NCBI GenBank assembly: GCA_964474695.1
Contig: CAYYTK010000023.1
Location: 10,630 to 74,629 of the forward strand
Length of the DNA stretch: 64,000 nucleotides
Source of the DNA: DAOUBP01 sp964474695
GTDB lineage: Bacteria; Chloroflexota; Anaerolineae; CG2-30-64-16
Direction: 5' to 3'
Every line of letters begins with the position of its first letter. Positions within the stretch are counted from its first letter, which is position 1. Made by a program: the position numbers and the translations under genes. A model generated the notes under the pieces. It saw nothing but the letters and a program-made list of their open reading frames with translations. It was not told the origin of the DNA and searched no databases. Positions 49,337 to 56,687 of this stretch are shown piece by piece.

Positions 49337-50734
49337 TTACTTCATGTACTTTACTGCGGCGTCTTCGATCGCTTTGGCAGCCTCTTCAGGCCCGGCCGTG
49401 CCCGCGAAGACGGTCTGCACGGCGGCGTTGATCGCATCGCCGACCGCCGAAGGCAGGAATTGATCATAGTACAGTTGGAAGTACTCGGCAGCCGCGAACG
49501 CCTTCTGGACCTCGACCATATTGGCATCCTTCAGGCCGACTTCGCTGCCCTTCACCACGGGGATGCCCATACCCAACGAGGCCATCTGTGATTGGGCGGC
49601 CGCGGTCGTCAGATACTTGGCAAAATCAACGGCTTCTTGCGACGCATTCTTGCCGATCGCAAAACCGTTACCGCCACCGATGACGTCGGTTGCCGCACCC
49701 ACACCGCCCTCGATAGCAGGGAAGCCGAACATGCCCAGATTGACGACGCCCTTCTTGTCGGCGGCATTGGCCGATTCAACGGAGGGGGCCCACTGGCCCG
49801 ACAGCTCCATGGCGGCCAGGCCGTTGCCGAAGGTCGCCTGCATCTCGTCGTGGGTGTTGCCGAGGAAGCCGAGCTGGAACGGTTCAAGCGCGATCAGCTC
49901 TTGGAGTTTCTCAAAGGCCTGAACGAACGCCGGGTCTGCGAAGGAACCGGTGCGATTCAGTGCTGCTTCAAAGGCGGGCTGGCCGCCGATGCGCGTGGCG
50001 AGATACGACCAGATGTGCATGCCGGTCCAGGCATCCTTCTCACCCAAGGCAATGGGGGTGATTCCGGCAGCCTTGAGCGCCTTCACATCATCCAGGAATT
50101 CGGTCCATGTGGTGGGTGGGGCCGCGATGCCGGCCTTGGCGAAGAGATCCTTGTTATACCACCAGCCGACCATGCCCATGTCCCACGGTACGCCATATTG
50201 CTTGCCCTCGTAGGAGTAGACAGCCAGCGCGCCGGGCGCGAACGTGTTCCGCCAGGCGCCGCCATTGGCATCGACGTCAGCCGTGATGTCCTTCAGCAAC
50301 CCGGCCTTGGCCTGCTCCACCATGGTGCCGCCGCCCCAGCTCTGGAAGATGTCGGGCGGATTGCCGGACTGCATGACGGTGGTCAACTTGGTCTTGAAGG
50401 CTTCGTTTTCGAGCACCGTGATCTTGATGGTCACGTTCGGGTGAGTGGCCATATAGTCATCGGCCAGCTTTTGCCAGTAGGTCAGACCTGGATCTTTGGT
50501 TGAGATGTGCCACCAGTTGACTTCCACTTGCTTTGCAGGCTCGGCCGTTGCAGCGACGACGACCGTCTGCTGCGCGACGACGGTTTGGGGAACGACGACC
50601 GTCTGCTGTGCGACGACAGTTTGAGGAACGACGACCGTCTTCTCGACAACCTGCGGCGTTGGGGCGACGCAGGAGGTGATGAGCATGCTCATCACTGCCA
50701 CTAGAGCGATGACAGACAGGATTGACTTACGCAT
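49337..50734 (-). CDS. Sugar-binding lipoprotein of an ABC importer
   Basis: A 465-residue extracellular solute-binding protein, family 1. Signal peptide and lipobox (MLITSC, Cys22), a linker of repeated VVVPQTVVAQQT units (about 32-58), then the two-lobed binding domain from VNWWHISTKDPGLTYWQKLA. It delivers a sugar to the two permeases downstream. GGGAGG precedes the ATG by 9 nt. Ligand likely an oligosaccharide that the GH3 enzyme hydrolyses. Confidence 0.9.
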   Translation of the reverse strand: MRKSILSVIALVAVMSMLITSCVAPTPQVVEKTVVVPQTVVAQQTVVVPQTVVAQQTVVVAATAEPAKQVEVNWWHISTKDPGLTYWQKLADDYMATHPNVTIKITVLENEAFKTKLTTVMQSGNPPDIFQSWGGGTMVEQAKAGLLKDITADVDANGGAWRNTFAPGALAVYSYEGKQYGVPWDMGMVGWWYNKDLFAKAGIAAPPTTWTEFLDDVKALKAAGITPIALGEKDAWTGMHIWSYLATRIGGQPAFEAALNRTGSFADPAFVQAFEKLQELIALEPFQLGFLGNTHDEMQATFGNGLAAMELSGQWAPSVESANAADKKGVVNLGMFGFPAIEGGVGAATDVIGGGNGFAIGKNASQEAVDFAKYLTTAAAQSQMASLGMGIPVVKGSEVGLKDANMVEVQKAFAAAEYFQLYYDQFLPSAVGDAINAAVQTVFAGTAGPEEAAKAIEDAAVKYMK

Positions 50735-50792
50735 TTTGGCTTTCCTCCCTTGGAATGGGTGTGGTGGTTTGATAGACTGCTGTTCCCTGGCG

Positions 50793-51845
50793 TCATGTTC
50801 TGTCCGATTCCTTATCCCCTCCTTTCAGAGCCTGGCATGAATCCCGGATGACGAGCTCGGTAGGCATCTCGTAGCTGCTGTCTGGAGGTTCTCCCTGGAT
50901 CCGGCGTATCAGCATTTCCGTGCTCACGTAGCCCATCTTGACAATGAATTGATCTACAGTGGTGAGGGCGGGATGGAAGTAGGCCCCTTCGGGGATGTTG
51001 TCGAATCCGATCACCGACAGGTCGGCGGGGACGCGCCGCCCGGACGCACGCGCCGCCTCGATGGCGCCGATGGCCGATTGGTCGTTGGCGGCAAAGATCG
51101 CGGTCGGCGGCTGAGCCAGCCCCAGCAAGCGCTGAGCGCACTCGCGGCCGGTCGGCCGCGAAAAGTCACCGATCGTGATCAGATCCGGGTCCGCCGCGAT
51201 GGCTGCCTGGCGCAGTGCGTCCTGATAGCCTTGCAGGCGCTGTTGGGCGCACCGCAGATCGAGACGGCCGCCGATAAAGCCGATGCGCCGATGACCCAGA
51301 CTGATCAGGTACTCTGTCGCTGCCAGCGCGCCGGCGTGGTTTTTGGCGGTGACTTCGACACAGCTATGGCACTCGTTGTTAGGGTCGATGGCTACGATGG
51401 GAGCTGCTGTGGTAAACCTGGTTGCGGCTGGGGTGACGAGGATCACCCCGTCGGTGATGCTGTCGGCCAACAGTGAAACGTAGTGCTGTTCTCGCTCGGC
51501 CTTGGAGCGCCGCTTGCGGCTGCCGCTGGTGTAGGCGATCAAGTCGTAATCCAGCGCGAGGATGGCCTGGTTGATGCCCTTGAGGATCTGGAGACAGAAC
51601 GGATCGTCCAACTCCGGCATGATGAGGCCGATCACACCGGTGCGCCGGCTGCGCAGGCTCCGGGCCGCCAGGTTGGTGGTGTAGCCGAGCTCGGCGATGA
51701 CGTCTTGCGTCCTCTGGAATGTCTCGGGTGCAACATCATCCTTGTTGTTGAGGACGCGCGAAACCGTCGAAACCGACACCCCTGCGGCGCGAGCCACATC
51801 CTGGATGGTGATGCCCCTGGTATGGTGACTGCGAGAGCTCCCCAT
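50793..51845 (-). CDS. LacI-family transcriptional repressor
   Basis: A 350-residue repressor: N-terminal HTH ITIQDVARAAGVSVSTVSRV (about 12-31) with the hinge helix NLAARSLRSRRT, then a periplasmic-binding-protein-like sugar-sensing core (TGVIGLIMPELDDPF to the C-terminus). Start at 51845 after GGGGAAG. First gene of the sugar operon; its promoter carries three operators, so it represses itself and the operon until the sugar is bound. Confidence 0.92.
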   Translation of the reverse strand: MGSSRSHHTRGITIQDVARAAGVSVSTVSRVLNNKDDVAPETFQRTQDVIAELGYTTNLAARSLRSRRTGVIGLIMPELDDPFCLQILKGINQAILALDYDLIAYTSGSRKRRSKAEREQHYVSLLADSITDGVILVTPAATRFTTAAPIVAIDPNNECHSCVEVTAKNHAGALAATEYLISLGHRRIGFIGGRLDLRCAQQRLQGYQDALRQAAIAADPDLITIGDFSRPTGRECAQRLLGLAQPPTAIFAANDQSAIGAIEAARASGRRVPADLSVIGFDNIPEGAYFHPALTTVDQFIVKMGYVSTEMLIRRIQGEPPDSSYEMPTELVIRDSCQALKGGDKESDRT

Positions 51846-51916
51846 GGCGCTTCCCCGGCCCTTCAATCGTGCGTAAGCTGCCCTTTTGCCGCATAACACA
51901 CGCTGATGACTTGATC

Positions 51917-51983
51917 GGAAACGATTCCGGTATCGTTACCGGCATCGTTTCCGAATCATATCAAAAATCCGGGCCGTTGTCAA
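51917..51983 (-). promoter_or_regulatory. Sugar operon promoter with three abutting LacI operators
   Basis: On the minus strand TTGACA (51978-51983), 17-nt spacer, TATGAT (51955-51960). Immediately downstream lie three contiguous 12-bp LacI-type sites with central CG: 51941-51952, 51929-51940 and 51917-51928 (GGAAACGATTCC). Repressor bound here would block initiation. Confidence 0.85.
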
Positions 51984-52070
51984 TGGGTTTTCGTTAGGGG
52001 ATTTCCCGCCAGGGTTTCCTCTCCAGAACTTTTTCCCACAGCCGGGCAAAAGCCTGGGATCATACTTCAT

Positions 52071-52418
52071 CTACCCGGAAAACTTTCCCTTGAAGAAATT
52101 CTCGTTTCCGGTCTTTTTCGCAGCCATCCTAAACATAACACAACCATCCGGGCAGACGATTTCCTTGCAGTATTTGCTGTTTCCACCAATGTTCTCCAAA
52201 TCTCCGCCGCTTCTGACCGCTTCCATAATTGGGAACATCATCATCATGACTTTGGAGCAAATACCTTGTCCACTCTCGTTTACTGGACAGCCATACGTGC
52301 AGGTGTATGTATCTCCGATTTCCTCACCGTTTCGGCAATATCTTTCTGTGTGGTCACCTCGAAGAAACCCTGTTACCTCGATTTCCCATTCATATTCTTC
52401 GTTATACCATTTCTTCAC
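52071..52418 (-). CDS. TIGR04076-like cysteine-rich small protein
   Basis: A 115-residue protein with paired cysteines (YCRNGEEIGD, TCTYGCPVNESGQGICSKVM, then KYCKEIVCPDGCVMF) and a run of methionines (VMMMMFP). I recognise the TIGR04076 pattern, a short protein of unknown function, perhaps metal-binding. GTG start at 52418 with GGGAGG 8 nt upstream. Base composition is AT-rich relative to its neighbours, a sign of transfer. It overlaps the end of the preceding gene by 17 nt. Confidence 0.7.
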   Translation of the reverse strand: MKKWYNEEYEWEIEVTGFLRGDHTERYCRNGEEIGDTYTCTYGCPVNESGQGICSKVMMMMFPIMEAVRSGGDLENIGGNSKYCKEIVCPDGCVMFRMAAKKTGNENFFKGKFSG

Positions 52419-52860
52419 GATCAGCCTCCCGATTCCAAACCCACGGATTCAGCACCCGGCGGACCACCTCCAAATCCTCATCCCGACGCCGGCACAAGCG
52501 CTTGTGGTCGTCATGCGCGAAATCAGCGTAGGATAGCTCCACCAACGTGATGCCGTGCCTTGGAAGGGTATCACGCCGGCGCTGATCGTAGATGGCCCGC
52601 TGCGCACCGCGGTCTACGCCGCTGACCGTCATGCGTCGATCCATAAGCGGGATCGCTTCGGTGTGCTGGCGTTCGCGGTATTCAATAACGAGCTGCCGTG
52701 CCGGGTAGTAGGCGTCCACCGGCAGCCGCACCCCTTGCTTGCCGGGCCGAGCGTCACCGCGCAGGAAATCAAATCTGTGCTGACGTAACGCTGCTGCACC
52801 CAGTACTTCGTCACACAGGTCGATAACATAGGACTCATCACTCAGGCTTCTGCTTGGCAT
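52402..52860 (-). CDS. Predicted PD-(D/E)XK-like nuclease
   Basis: A 152-residue protein. The pattern RFDFLRGD, LPVDAYYPARQLVIEYRERQ (a D then ExxxQ-like pair) and RRRDTLPRHGITLVELSYADF resembles small Vsr/DUF559-type restriction-endonuclease folds, in which D and E bind the metal. AAGGAGAG is 5 nt before the ATG at 52860. Its target is unknown; the neighbourhood of defence genes fits a DNA nuclease. Family assignment is by motif only. Confidence 0.5.
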   Translation of the reverse strand: MPSRSLSDESYVIDLCDEVLGAAALRQHRFDFLRGDARPGKQGVRLPVDAYYPARQLVIEYRERQHTEAIPLMDRRMTVSGVDRGAQRAIYDQRRRDTLPRHGITLVELSYADFAHDDHKRLCRRRDEDLEVVRRVLNPWVWNREADREEMV

Positions 52861-52932
52861 ACGCTCTCCTTGTGAGAATTGGCCCACATCTTCATCCGCC
52901 TTCAAATCATCGAATCGTGGAATCGTGTTAAT

Positions 52933-53310
52933 TCAGTAGTCACTTTGCTCCTCGTGCACGAACAGCGGCTTGGGGCTGCTCCGTGCAGCGTACGCGCCGC
53001 TGGCTTCGGCCGGCACGATGGTCACATCCAGCCTGGCCCCCAACGCCTCGACGTATCTGCGCACCATGCTGAGACTGTGGCCGGTGTAGGCGGGGTCTTC
53101 GAGCCGGGCGATGGCTTGCTGTTTGGTGCCGAGCAGCTCGGCGACCTGCTTTTGGGTCAGCCCGCGCGCCCGGCGCAGGGCGGCGAGCTGCAGGGCGATG
53201 TCCCAGGCCCGGTCTGCCGCCTCAAAACGGGCGCGGAAATCGGCATCCTGGAGTTTGCGCTCCAGGTAGCGATCAAAATTGGTTTTCTTGTCTTCCATTT
53301 GGGCTTTCAT
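52933..53310 (-). CDS. XRE-family HTH protein, antitoxin-like
   Basis: A 125-residue protein: a charged helical N-terminus (KKTNFDRYLERKLQDADFRA), then a Cro-type HTH (LAALRRARGLTQKQVAELLG, then TKQQAIARLED, about 47-80) and a strand-rich tail (RLDVTIVPAE). The layout matches HigA/MqsA-like antitoxins. ATGs at 53310 and 53298 are both possible; neither has a strong ribosome site. A promoter lies just upstream. No toxin gene is adjacent. Confidence 0.75.
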   Translation of the reverse strand: MKAQMEDKKTNFDRYLERKLQDADFRARFEAADRAWDIALQLAALRRARGLTQKQVAELLGTKQQAIARLEDPAYTGHSLSMVRRYVEALGARLDVTIVPAEASGAYAARSSPKPLFVHEEQSDY

Positions 53311-53350
53311 ATAGCTCGATGGCGAAATCCAAGCGTTCCTCCTCCGGCAT
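53273..53350 (-). CDS. Possible 25-residue leader peptide of the XRE gene
   Basis: An ATG at 53350, 6 nt downstream of the -10, opens a frame MPEEERLDFAIELYESPNGR and five more residues, ending inside the XRE gene. It could be a leader peptide coupling translation, or the tail of a lost toxin. Coding is unproven. Confidence 0.25.
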   Translation of the reverse strand: MPEEERLDFAIELYESPNGRQENQF

Positions 53351-53355
53351 CCACA

Positions 53356-53384
53356 ACAATACAACAATATTGAGATGTTGTCAA
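53356..53384 (-). promoter_or_regulatory. Promoter for the XRE gene
   Basis: On the minus strand TTGACA, 17-nt spacer, TATTGT. The spacer and -10 contain repeated CAATATTG/TTGTATTGTTG half-sites, suitable for autoregulation. Confidence 0.65.
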
Positions 53385-53399
53385 GCATCCGAGCTCACT

Positions 53400-54464
53400 T
53401 TATCCGTTCTGATCCGCTGCCTCCGCCTTCAAATCCCTCATCAACCGCTCAAAGCCCTCCCGATACGCGTCATGTTCCTTCCACCCCCGGAAATCTCCGA
53501 TGTGCCGCTGCCGCACCAACCCGGCCCACGCCTCCTTACTCTCCATCACCGCATCATCCAGCCGCACCGGGAACAGCACGATCTTGTGCCGCTTCCGCTC
53601 CTCCTCGAACGCCGTCATCACCTCGTCCTCCACCCACGCGCTGCCGATAGAGTGCTCCGACAGGATCACCAGCAGCTTGTCGTGCAGCCGGATCGACTGA
53701 TCCAGTCGGTCCCAGATCTTGTCCCCGATCTTCATCTCCTCCGGCGCGAACCAACACCGCACCCCCTTGGCCTGCAAGTCGGCGTGCAGCCGCTCCGCAA
53801 ACGCCTGATCCCTGCTCGAATAACTGATAAAGCACGAATAATACTCGATCGCCCGCCCCACCAGCGACCCCATATACGTGATGAACTCCTCCGGCACGCC
53901 GGCCCCGCGCAGAAAGGCCTCCGGAATCTTGCCTTTCGACTTATAAATCGTGTCAATCCCGATCGTCGAAGGGCCATCGTGCTTCACCGTTTCCAACCCC
54001 TTCACCCCGCTCAGATCCACATCCCCAAACACCGTCCAACCAACCTCCGCCCCGTCGAGCTCCGTCCCGCCGAGCTCCGCCCCGCTGAGGTCCGCGCTGT
54101 AGAGGTTCGCCCTGCGGAGGTCCGCCCCGCCGAGCTTCGCCCAGCCGAGGTCCGCCTCGACGAGGAACGCCCCGCTGAGGTCCGCCTCGTAGAGGTCCGC
54201 CCCGCCGAGGTCCGCCCCGTGGAGGTCCGCCCCGCGAAGTCTCGCCCCGCGGAAGTCCGCCTGCCAGAGCTTCGCCTCGCTGAGGTCCGCCCCGCTGAGG
54301 TCCGCCAGGCGGAGGTTCGCCCCGCGGAGGTCCGCCCCGTGGAGGTCCGCCCCGTGGAGCTTCGCCCTGCGGAGGTCCACCCGCACGTCCGGATGCTCCT
54401 CCCTCCACCGGTTCCACGCCTCCACACCCTCTTTCAAAATCCGAAGATGCTCTTCATTCGCCAT
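53400..54464 (-). CDS. Pentapeptide repeat-TIR protein, copy 2
   Basis: A 354-residue paralogue of copy 1 with the same order: N-terminal module (EHLRILKEGVEAWNRWREEH), about 22 pentapeptide units, the linker (GPSTIGIDTIYKSKGKIPEA) and a TIR domain from about residue 212 (CFISYSSRDQAFAERLHADL, GSAWVEDEVMTAFEEE with the catalytic-position glutamate). The TIR part is about nine-tenths identical to copy 1 by eye while the pentapeptide surface differs in order of residues, as expected if the beta-helix face is the variable part. Preceded by leader B. Confidence 0.87.
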   Translation of the reverse strand: MANEEHLRILKEGVEAWNRWREEHPDVRVDLRRAKLHGADLHGADLRGANLRLADLSGADLSEAKLWQADFRGARLRGADLHGADLGGADLYEADLSGAFLVEADLGWAKLGGADLRRANLYSADLSGAELGGTELDGAEVGWTVFGDVDLSGVKGLETVKHDGPSTIGIDTIYKSKGKIPEAFLRGAGVPEEFITYMGSLVGRAIEYYSCFISYSSRDQAFAERLHADLQAKGVRCWFAPEEMKIGDKIWDRLDQSIRLHDKLLVILSEHSIGSAWVEDEVMTAFEEERKRHKIVLFPVRLDDAVMESKEAWAGLVRQRHIGDFRGWKEHDAYREGFERLMRDLKAEAADQNG

Positions 54465-54479
54465 ACGCGCCCCCCCTTA

Positions 54480-54507
54480 TCAGGAGTCAGGAGTCAGAAA
54501 TCAGAAG
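54480..54507. repeat. TCAGGAG heptamers in leader B
   Basis: Four units (TCAGGAG twice, TCAGAAA, TCAGAAG) between the leader terminator and the start codon of copy 2. Confidence 0.75.
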
Positions 54508-54531
54508 TCGGAACTCCCGTCCCTTCCAAAC

Positions 54532-54561
54532 AAAAACCGCAACCCCACCAAAGGGCTGCGG
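54532..54561 (-). terminator. Leader terminator B, before pentapeptide-TIR copy 2
   Basis: On the minus strand CCGCAGCCC, 7-nt loop TTTGGTG, GGGTTGCGG, then TTTTTGTTT. Same stem as terminator A. Confidence 0.8.
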
Positions 54562-54619
54562 CCTTCACTCGACACCTCGAACATCTATACTGAACAGCCC
54601 TCAACCTGGACTGCCAGCG

Positions 54620-54648
54620 ATTTTAGCACGCTGTCTCACTTGTGGCAA
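54620..54648 (-). promoter_or_regulatory. Leader promoter B
   Basis: On the minus strand TTGCCA, 17-nt spacer, TAAAAT, followed by the conserved CGCTGGCAGTCCAGGTTGAG. The distance from -10 to terminator gives a leader RNA of about 80 nt. Confidence 0.65.
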
Positions 54649-54782
54649 GCCGTCCAACCTCGGACCCCATCATCCGGCCAGCCACTTGACCCAAAATCAG
54701 TTTAGCATTATCATCGGACGTAGTTGACACCCTTTGCACTGTCACATCTCAATGGGCTTCTACATCGAAAGGAGACGAGAGC

Positions 54783-54986
54783 GTGGAACAAGTTTGTTGC
54801 CCTCACTGCGGCGGATTCAAGGTTAGTCAGGAGACCAGAGGGATGAGTACGGGAGAGGCCCTGATGTGGCTCATAGTGGGCCTACTCACCTTCTGCATAG
54901 GATGGATCATCGGATTTATCATCACAAATAGGCCAACGGGATACTACCAATGCGACCTATGCGGCTATAGATGGAAGATCGAGTAA
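54783..54986 (+). CDS. Small membrane protein with zinc-ribbon ends
   Basis: A 67-residue protein with CPHC near the N-terminus, a membrane stretch (LMWLIVGLLTFCIGWIIGFI) and CDLC near the C-terminus, so a zinc ribbon is split by a transmembrane hairpin. GTG start at 54783, 8 nt after AAGGAG. AT-rich composition. Function unknown. Confidence 0.62.
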   Translation: MEQVCCPHCGGFKVSQETRGMSTGEALMWLIVGLLTFCIGWIIGFIITNRPTGYYQCDLCGYRWKIE

Positions 54987-55236
54987 AGACATACTTCGCC
55001 TAGGGATAACAGAAAGTCAAGGTCCGTAGGGCTGTGCTAGCGACCATTCGGGCCTCCTGCAATAACCCGCGCCATCGCTGCAACAAGTTGGCTGCTCATG
55101 CAGGCGCGTATCTCCAAGAACACAACGCCCAGACAACCTAAAACCCAGCACCATCACCCAGCCCCCTCGTCCACCCCATCCCCCGTCCCCCGCTTCCGCC
55201 TTCATCCTTCAACGATCCGCAGGATCGCTTCATCCT
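54987..55236. other. Gap without a gene
   Basis: I find no credible gene on either strand. A small inverted repeat GCGATCCTGCGGATCG lies near 55212-55229. Confidence 0.5.
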
Positions 55237-55391
55237 TCATCCTTCCGCCTTGAGGTCCCGCATCAACCGCTCGAACCCCTCCCGATACGCATCATGCTCC
55301 TTCCACCCCCGGAAATCCCCGATATGCCGCTGCCGCACCTTGGCTGCCCACGGTTCGTCCGTCTCCAGCACCGCATCGTCCAGCCGCACCC
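55237..55391 (-). pseudogene. C-terminal remnant of pentapeptide-TIR copy 3
   Basis: The minus-strand frame reads VRLDDAVLETDEPWAAKVRQ, then RHIGDFRGWKEHDAYREGFE and RLMRDLKAEG, stop. These are the last 51 residues of the pentapeptide-TIR family (compare the identical GDFRGWKEHDAYREGFERL of copies 1 and 2). Everything between this and the N-terminal remnant at 55812 has been replaced by another gene. Confidence 0.85.
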
Positions 55392-55434
55392 GCGGACGGC
55401 GCTCTGTTTCGGCTGCCAGGCGTGAGTGGATGCC

Positions 55435-55815
55435 CTATTCGTCTGGCACCGATATAGGGGCAATTCCTAGATCCTGAAGCAGCGAATCCCAGCCACCATA
55501 GCGATATACCTGGTCTCGGTAGACAAGATACTTTCGCCGATACTCGTCTGGCGAGAGATCTTCTGTGCCTTCGGGCAGCCAATCGGAGCCGGGCAGTCTG
55601 GTGTGCTTATTGACGACAATTGCCGTGAGTAGAGGCAGGCCGCGCGGCACGCAGATTTCATCGCGAATGTAGCCGAGCCAGTGGGTCGCGCTGCGCCAGT
55701 GTACCCCTATGAGCCCGGAAAGCTCCCCATAGGTAACCTCGCGATTGCGGTTGGCAAAGTGGACGAGATACGGTAACGCGAGATATGCTCGGTCAATCAT
55801 CTTCTGAGTGGTCAT
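55435..55815 (-). CDS. Unknown gene inserted in pentapeptide-TIR copy 3, wHTH/YGEL type
   Basis: A 126-residue protein: REVTYGELSGLIGVHWRSAT, then WLGYIRDEI, GLPLLTAIVVNKHTRLPG and a charged end. The VTYGEL...GLPLLTAIVVN arrangement recalls the winged helix and following loop of alkyltransferase-like proteins, without their cysteine motif, so I call it an uncharacterised family seen by pattern only. GGAGG is 5 nt before the ATG. Its ATG overlaps the TGA of the pentapeptide remnant (ATGA), so translation is coupled to it. Confidence 0.7.
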   Translation of the reverse strand: MTTQKMIDRAYLALPYLVHFANRNREVTYGELSGLIGVHWRSATHWLGYIRDEICVPRGLPLLTAIVVNKHTRLPGSDWLPEGTEDLSPDEYRRKYLVYRDQVYRYGGWDSLLQDLGIAPISVPDE

Positions 55816-56108
55816 CCGTTCCTCCGCTTATCAAGCTTGATTTGCCAGCATCCTCCAACGACCTCATCGGTTGAACGGCAGCGACTGGCTCTGAACCGCG
55901 TCCAACCAACCACCGCCCCGCTGAGCTCCGCCCTCCAGAGGTCCGCCGCGCGGAGGTCCGCCTCGTGGAGGTTCGCCTCGCCGAGGTCCGCCCCGCTGAG
56001 GTCCGCCCCGAAGAGGTCCGCCCGCACGTCCGGATGCTCCTCCCTCCACCGGTTCCACGCCTCCACACCCTTTTCCCGCAAAATCCGAAGCTGTTCTTCA
56101 TCCGCCAT
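55812..56108 (-). pseudogene. N-terminal remnant of pentapeptide-TIR copy 3
   Basis: A 98-residue frame: the family N-terminal module (EQLRILREKGVEAWNRWREE), about ten pentapeptide units (30-70), then unrelated sequence (VVGWTRFRASRCRSTDEVVG) to the stop. The beta-helix is cut from about 24 units to 10 and the TIR domain is gone. It still has its start, leader C and ribosome region, so the short protein may be made. Confidence 0.75.
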
Positions 56109-56121
56109 ACGCGCCCCCTTA

Positions 56122-56149
56122 TCAGGAGTCAGGAATCAGAAACCAGGAG
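56122..56149. repeat. TCAGGAG heptamers in leader C
   Basis: Four units (TCAGGAG, TCAGGAA, TCAGAAA, CCAGGAG) between terminator C and the start codon of the copy 3 remnant. Confidence 0.75.
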
Positions 56150-56172
56150 CCGAACTCCCGTCCCTTCCAAAC

Positions 56173-56202
56173 AAAAGCCGCAACCCCACCAAAGGGCTGC
56201 GG
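56173..56202 (-). terminator. Leader terminator C, before pentapeptide-TIR copy 3
   Basis: On the minus strand CCGCAGCCC, 7-nt loop TTTGGTG, GGGTTGCGG, then CTTTTGTTT; stem and loop identical to terminator B. Confidence 0.78.
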
Positions 56203-56261
56203 CCTTAACTCGACCCCCCTGAACATCTACCCCCAACAGCCCTCAACCTGGACTGCCACTG

Positions 56262-56290
56262 ATTCTAGCACACGGTCGCAACTGTCGCAA
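56262..56290 (-). promoter_or_regulatory. Leader promoter C
   Basis: On the minus strand TTGCGA, 17-nt spacer, TAGAAT, followed by the conserved CAGTGGCAGTCCAGGTTGAG. Confidence 0.6.
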
Positions 56291-56326
56291 CCCGCGCAGT
56301 CTCAGACAGCATCACGAGCGGCGCAG

Positions 56327-56530
56327 TTAATCCAGTTTGGCGCAGGCTGGTAGCCGCCGCGCACGATCCAGCGCGTCAATCAGCTCGGACGGCGTCCAAC
56401 TGCGCTGCGCGGCCAGGATGATGCCGCCATGCCGCTCGTAGATGGCTGCCAGCGCTTTGAAATCCCTGATGTTGAAAGTGAAAAGTTTGGACACCGTCAT
56501 GCTCCCGCAGCACCGGCTCAGGCTGACCAC
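56327..56530 (-). pseudogene. PIN-like (DUF5615) toxin remnant
   Basis: The frame KLFTFNIRDFKALAAIYERH, then GGIILAAQRSWTPSELIDAL matches the C-terminal half of PIN-like DUF5615 toxins, but the N-terminal metal-binding part is absent and the upstream frames are disrupted. A decayed toxin fragment is the simplest reading. Confidence 0.45.
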
Positions 56531-56637
56531 CTGCGCCGCGACGATAGGTGACCTGCGGATAGGCAGGATCGTCGAGCTGCTGTTTCAAGCTCCCCACGCT
56601 GATCCGGACTTGCCTAATCGCACCAAATGACGAAAGC

Positions 56638-56675
56638 TTAGTCTAATTAGAATTAGACTAACTTCAATTAGACTA
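56638..56675. promoter_or_regulatory. AT-rich operator-like palindrome before the DUF234 ATPase gene
   Basis: Perfect inverted repeat TTAGTCTAATT-AG-AATTAGACTAA (56638-56661) plus a third half-site CAATTAGACTA (56665-56675), ending 12 nt before the ATG. Placement suggests an operator; no regulator is adjacent. Confidence 0.6.
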
Positions 56676-56687
56676 GAGAGGCGCACT

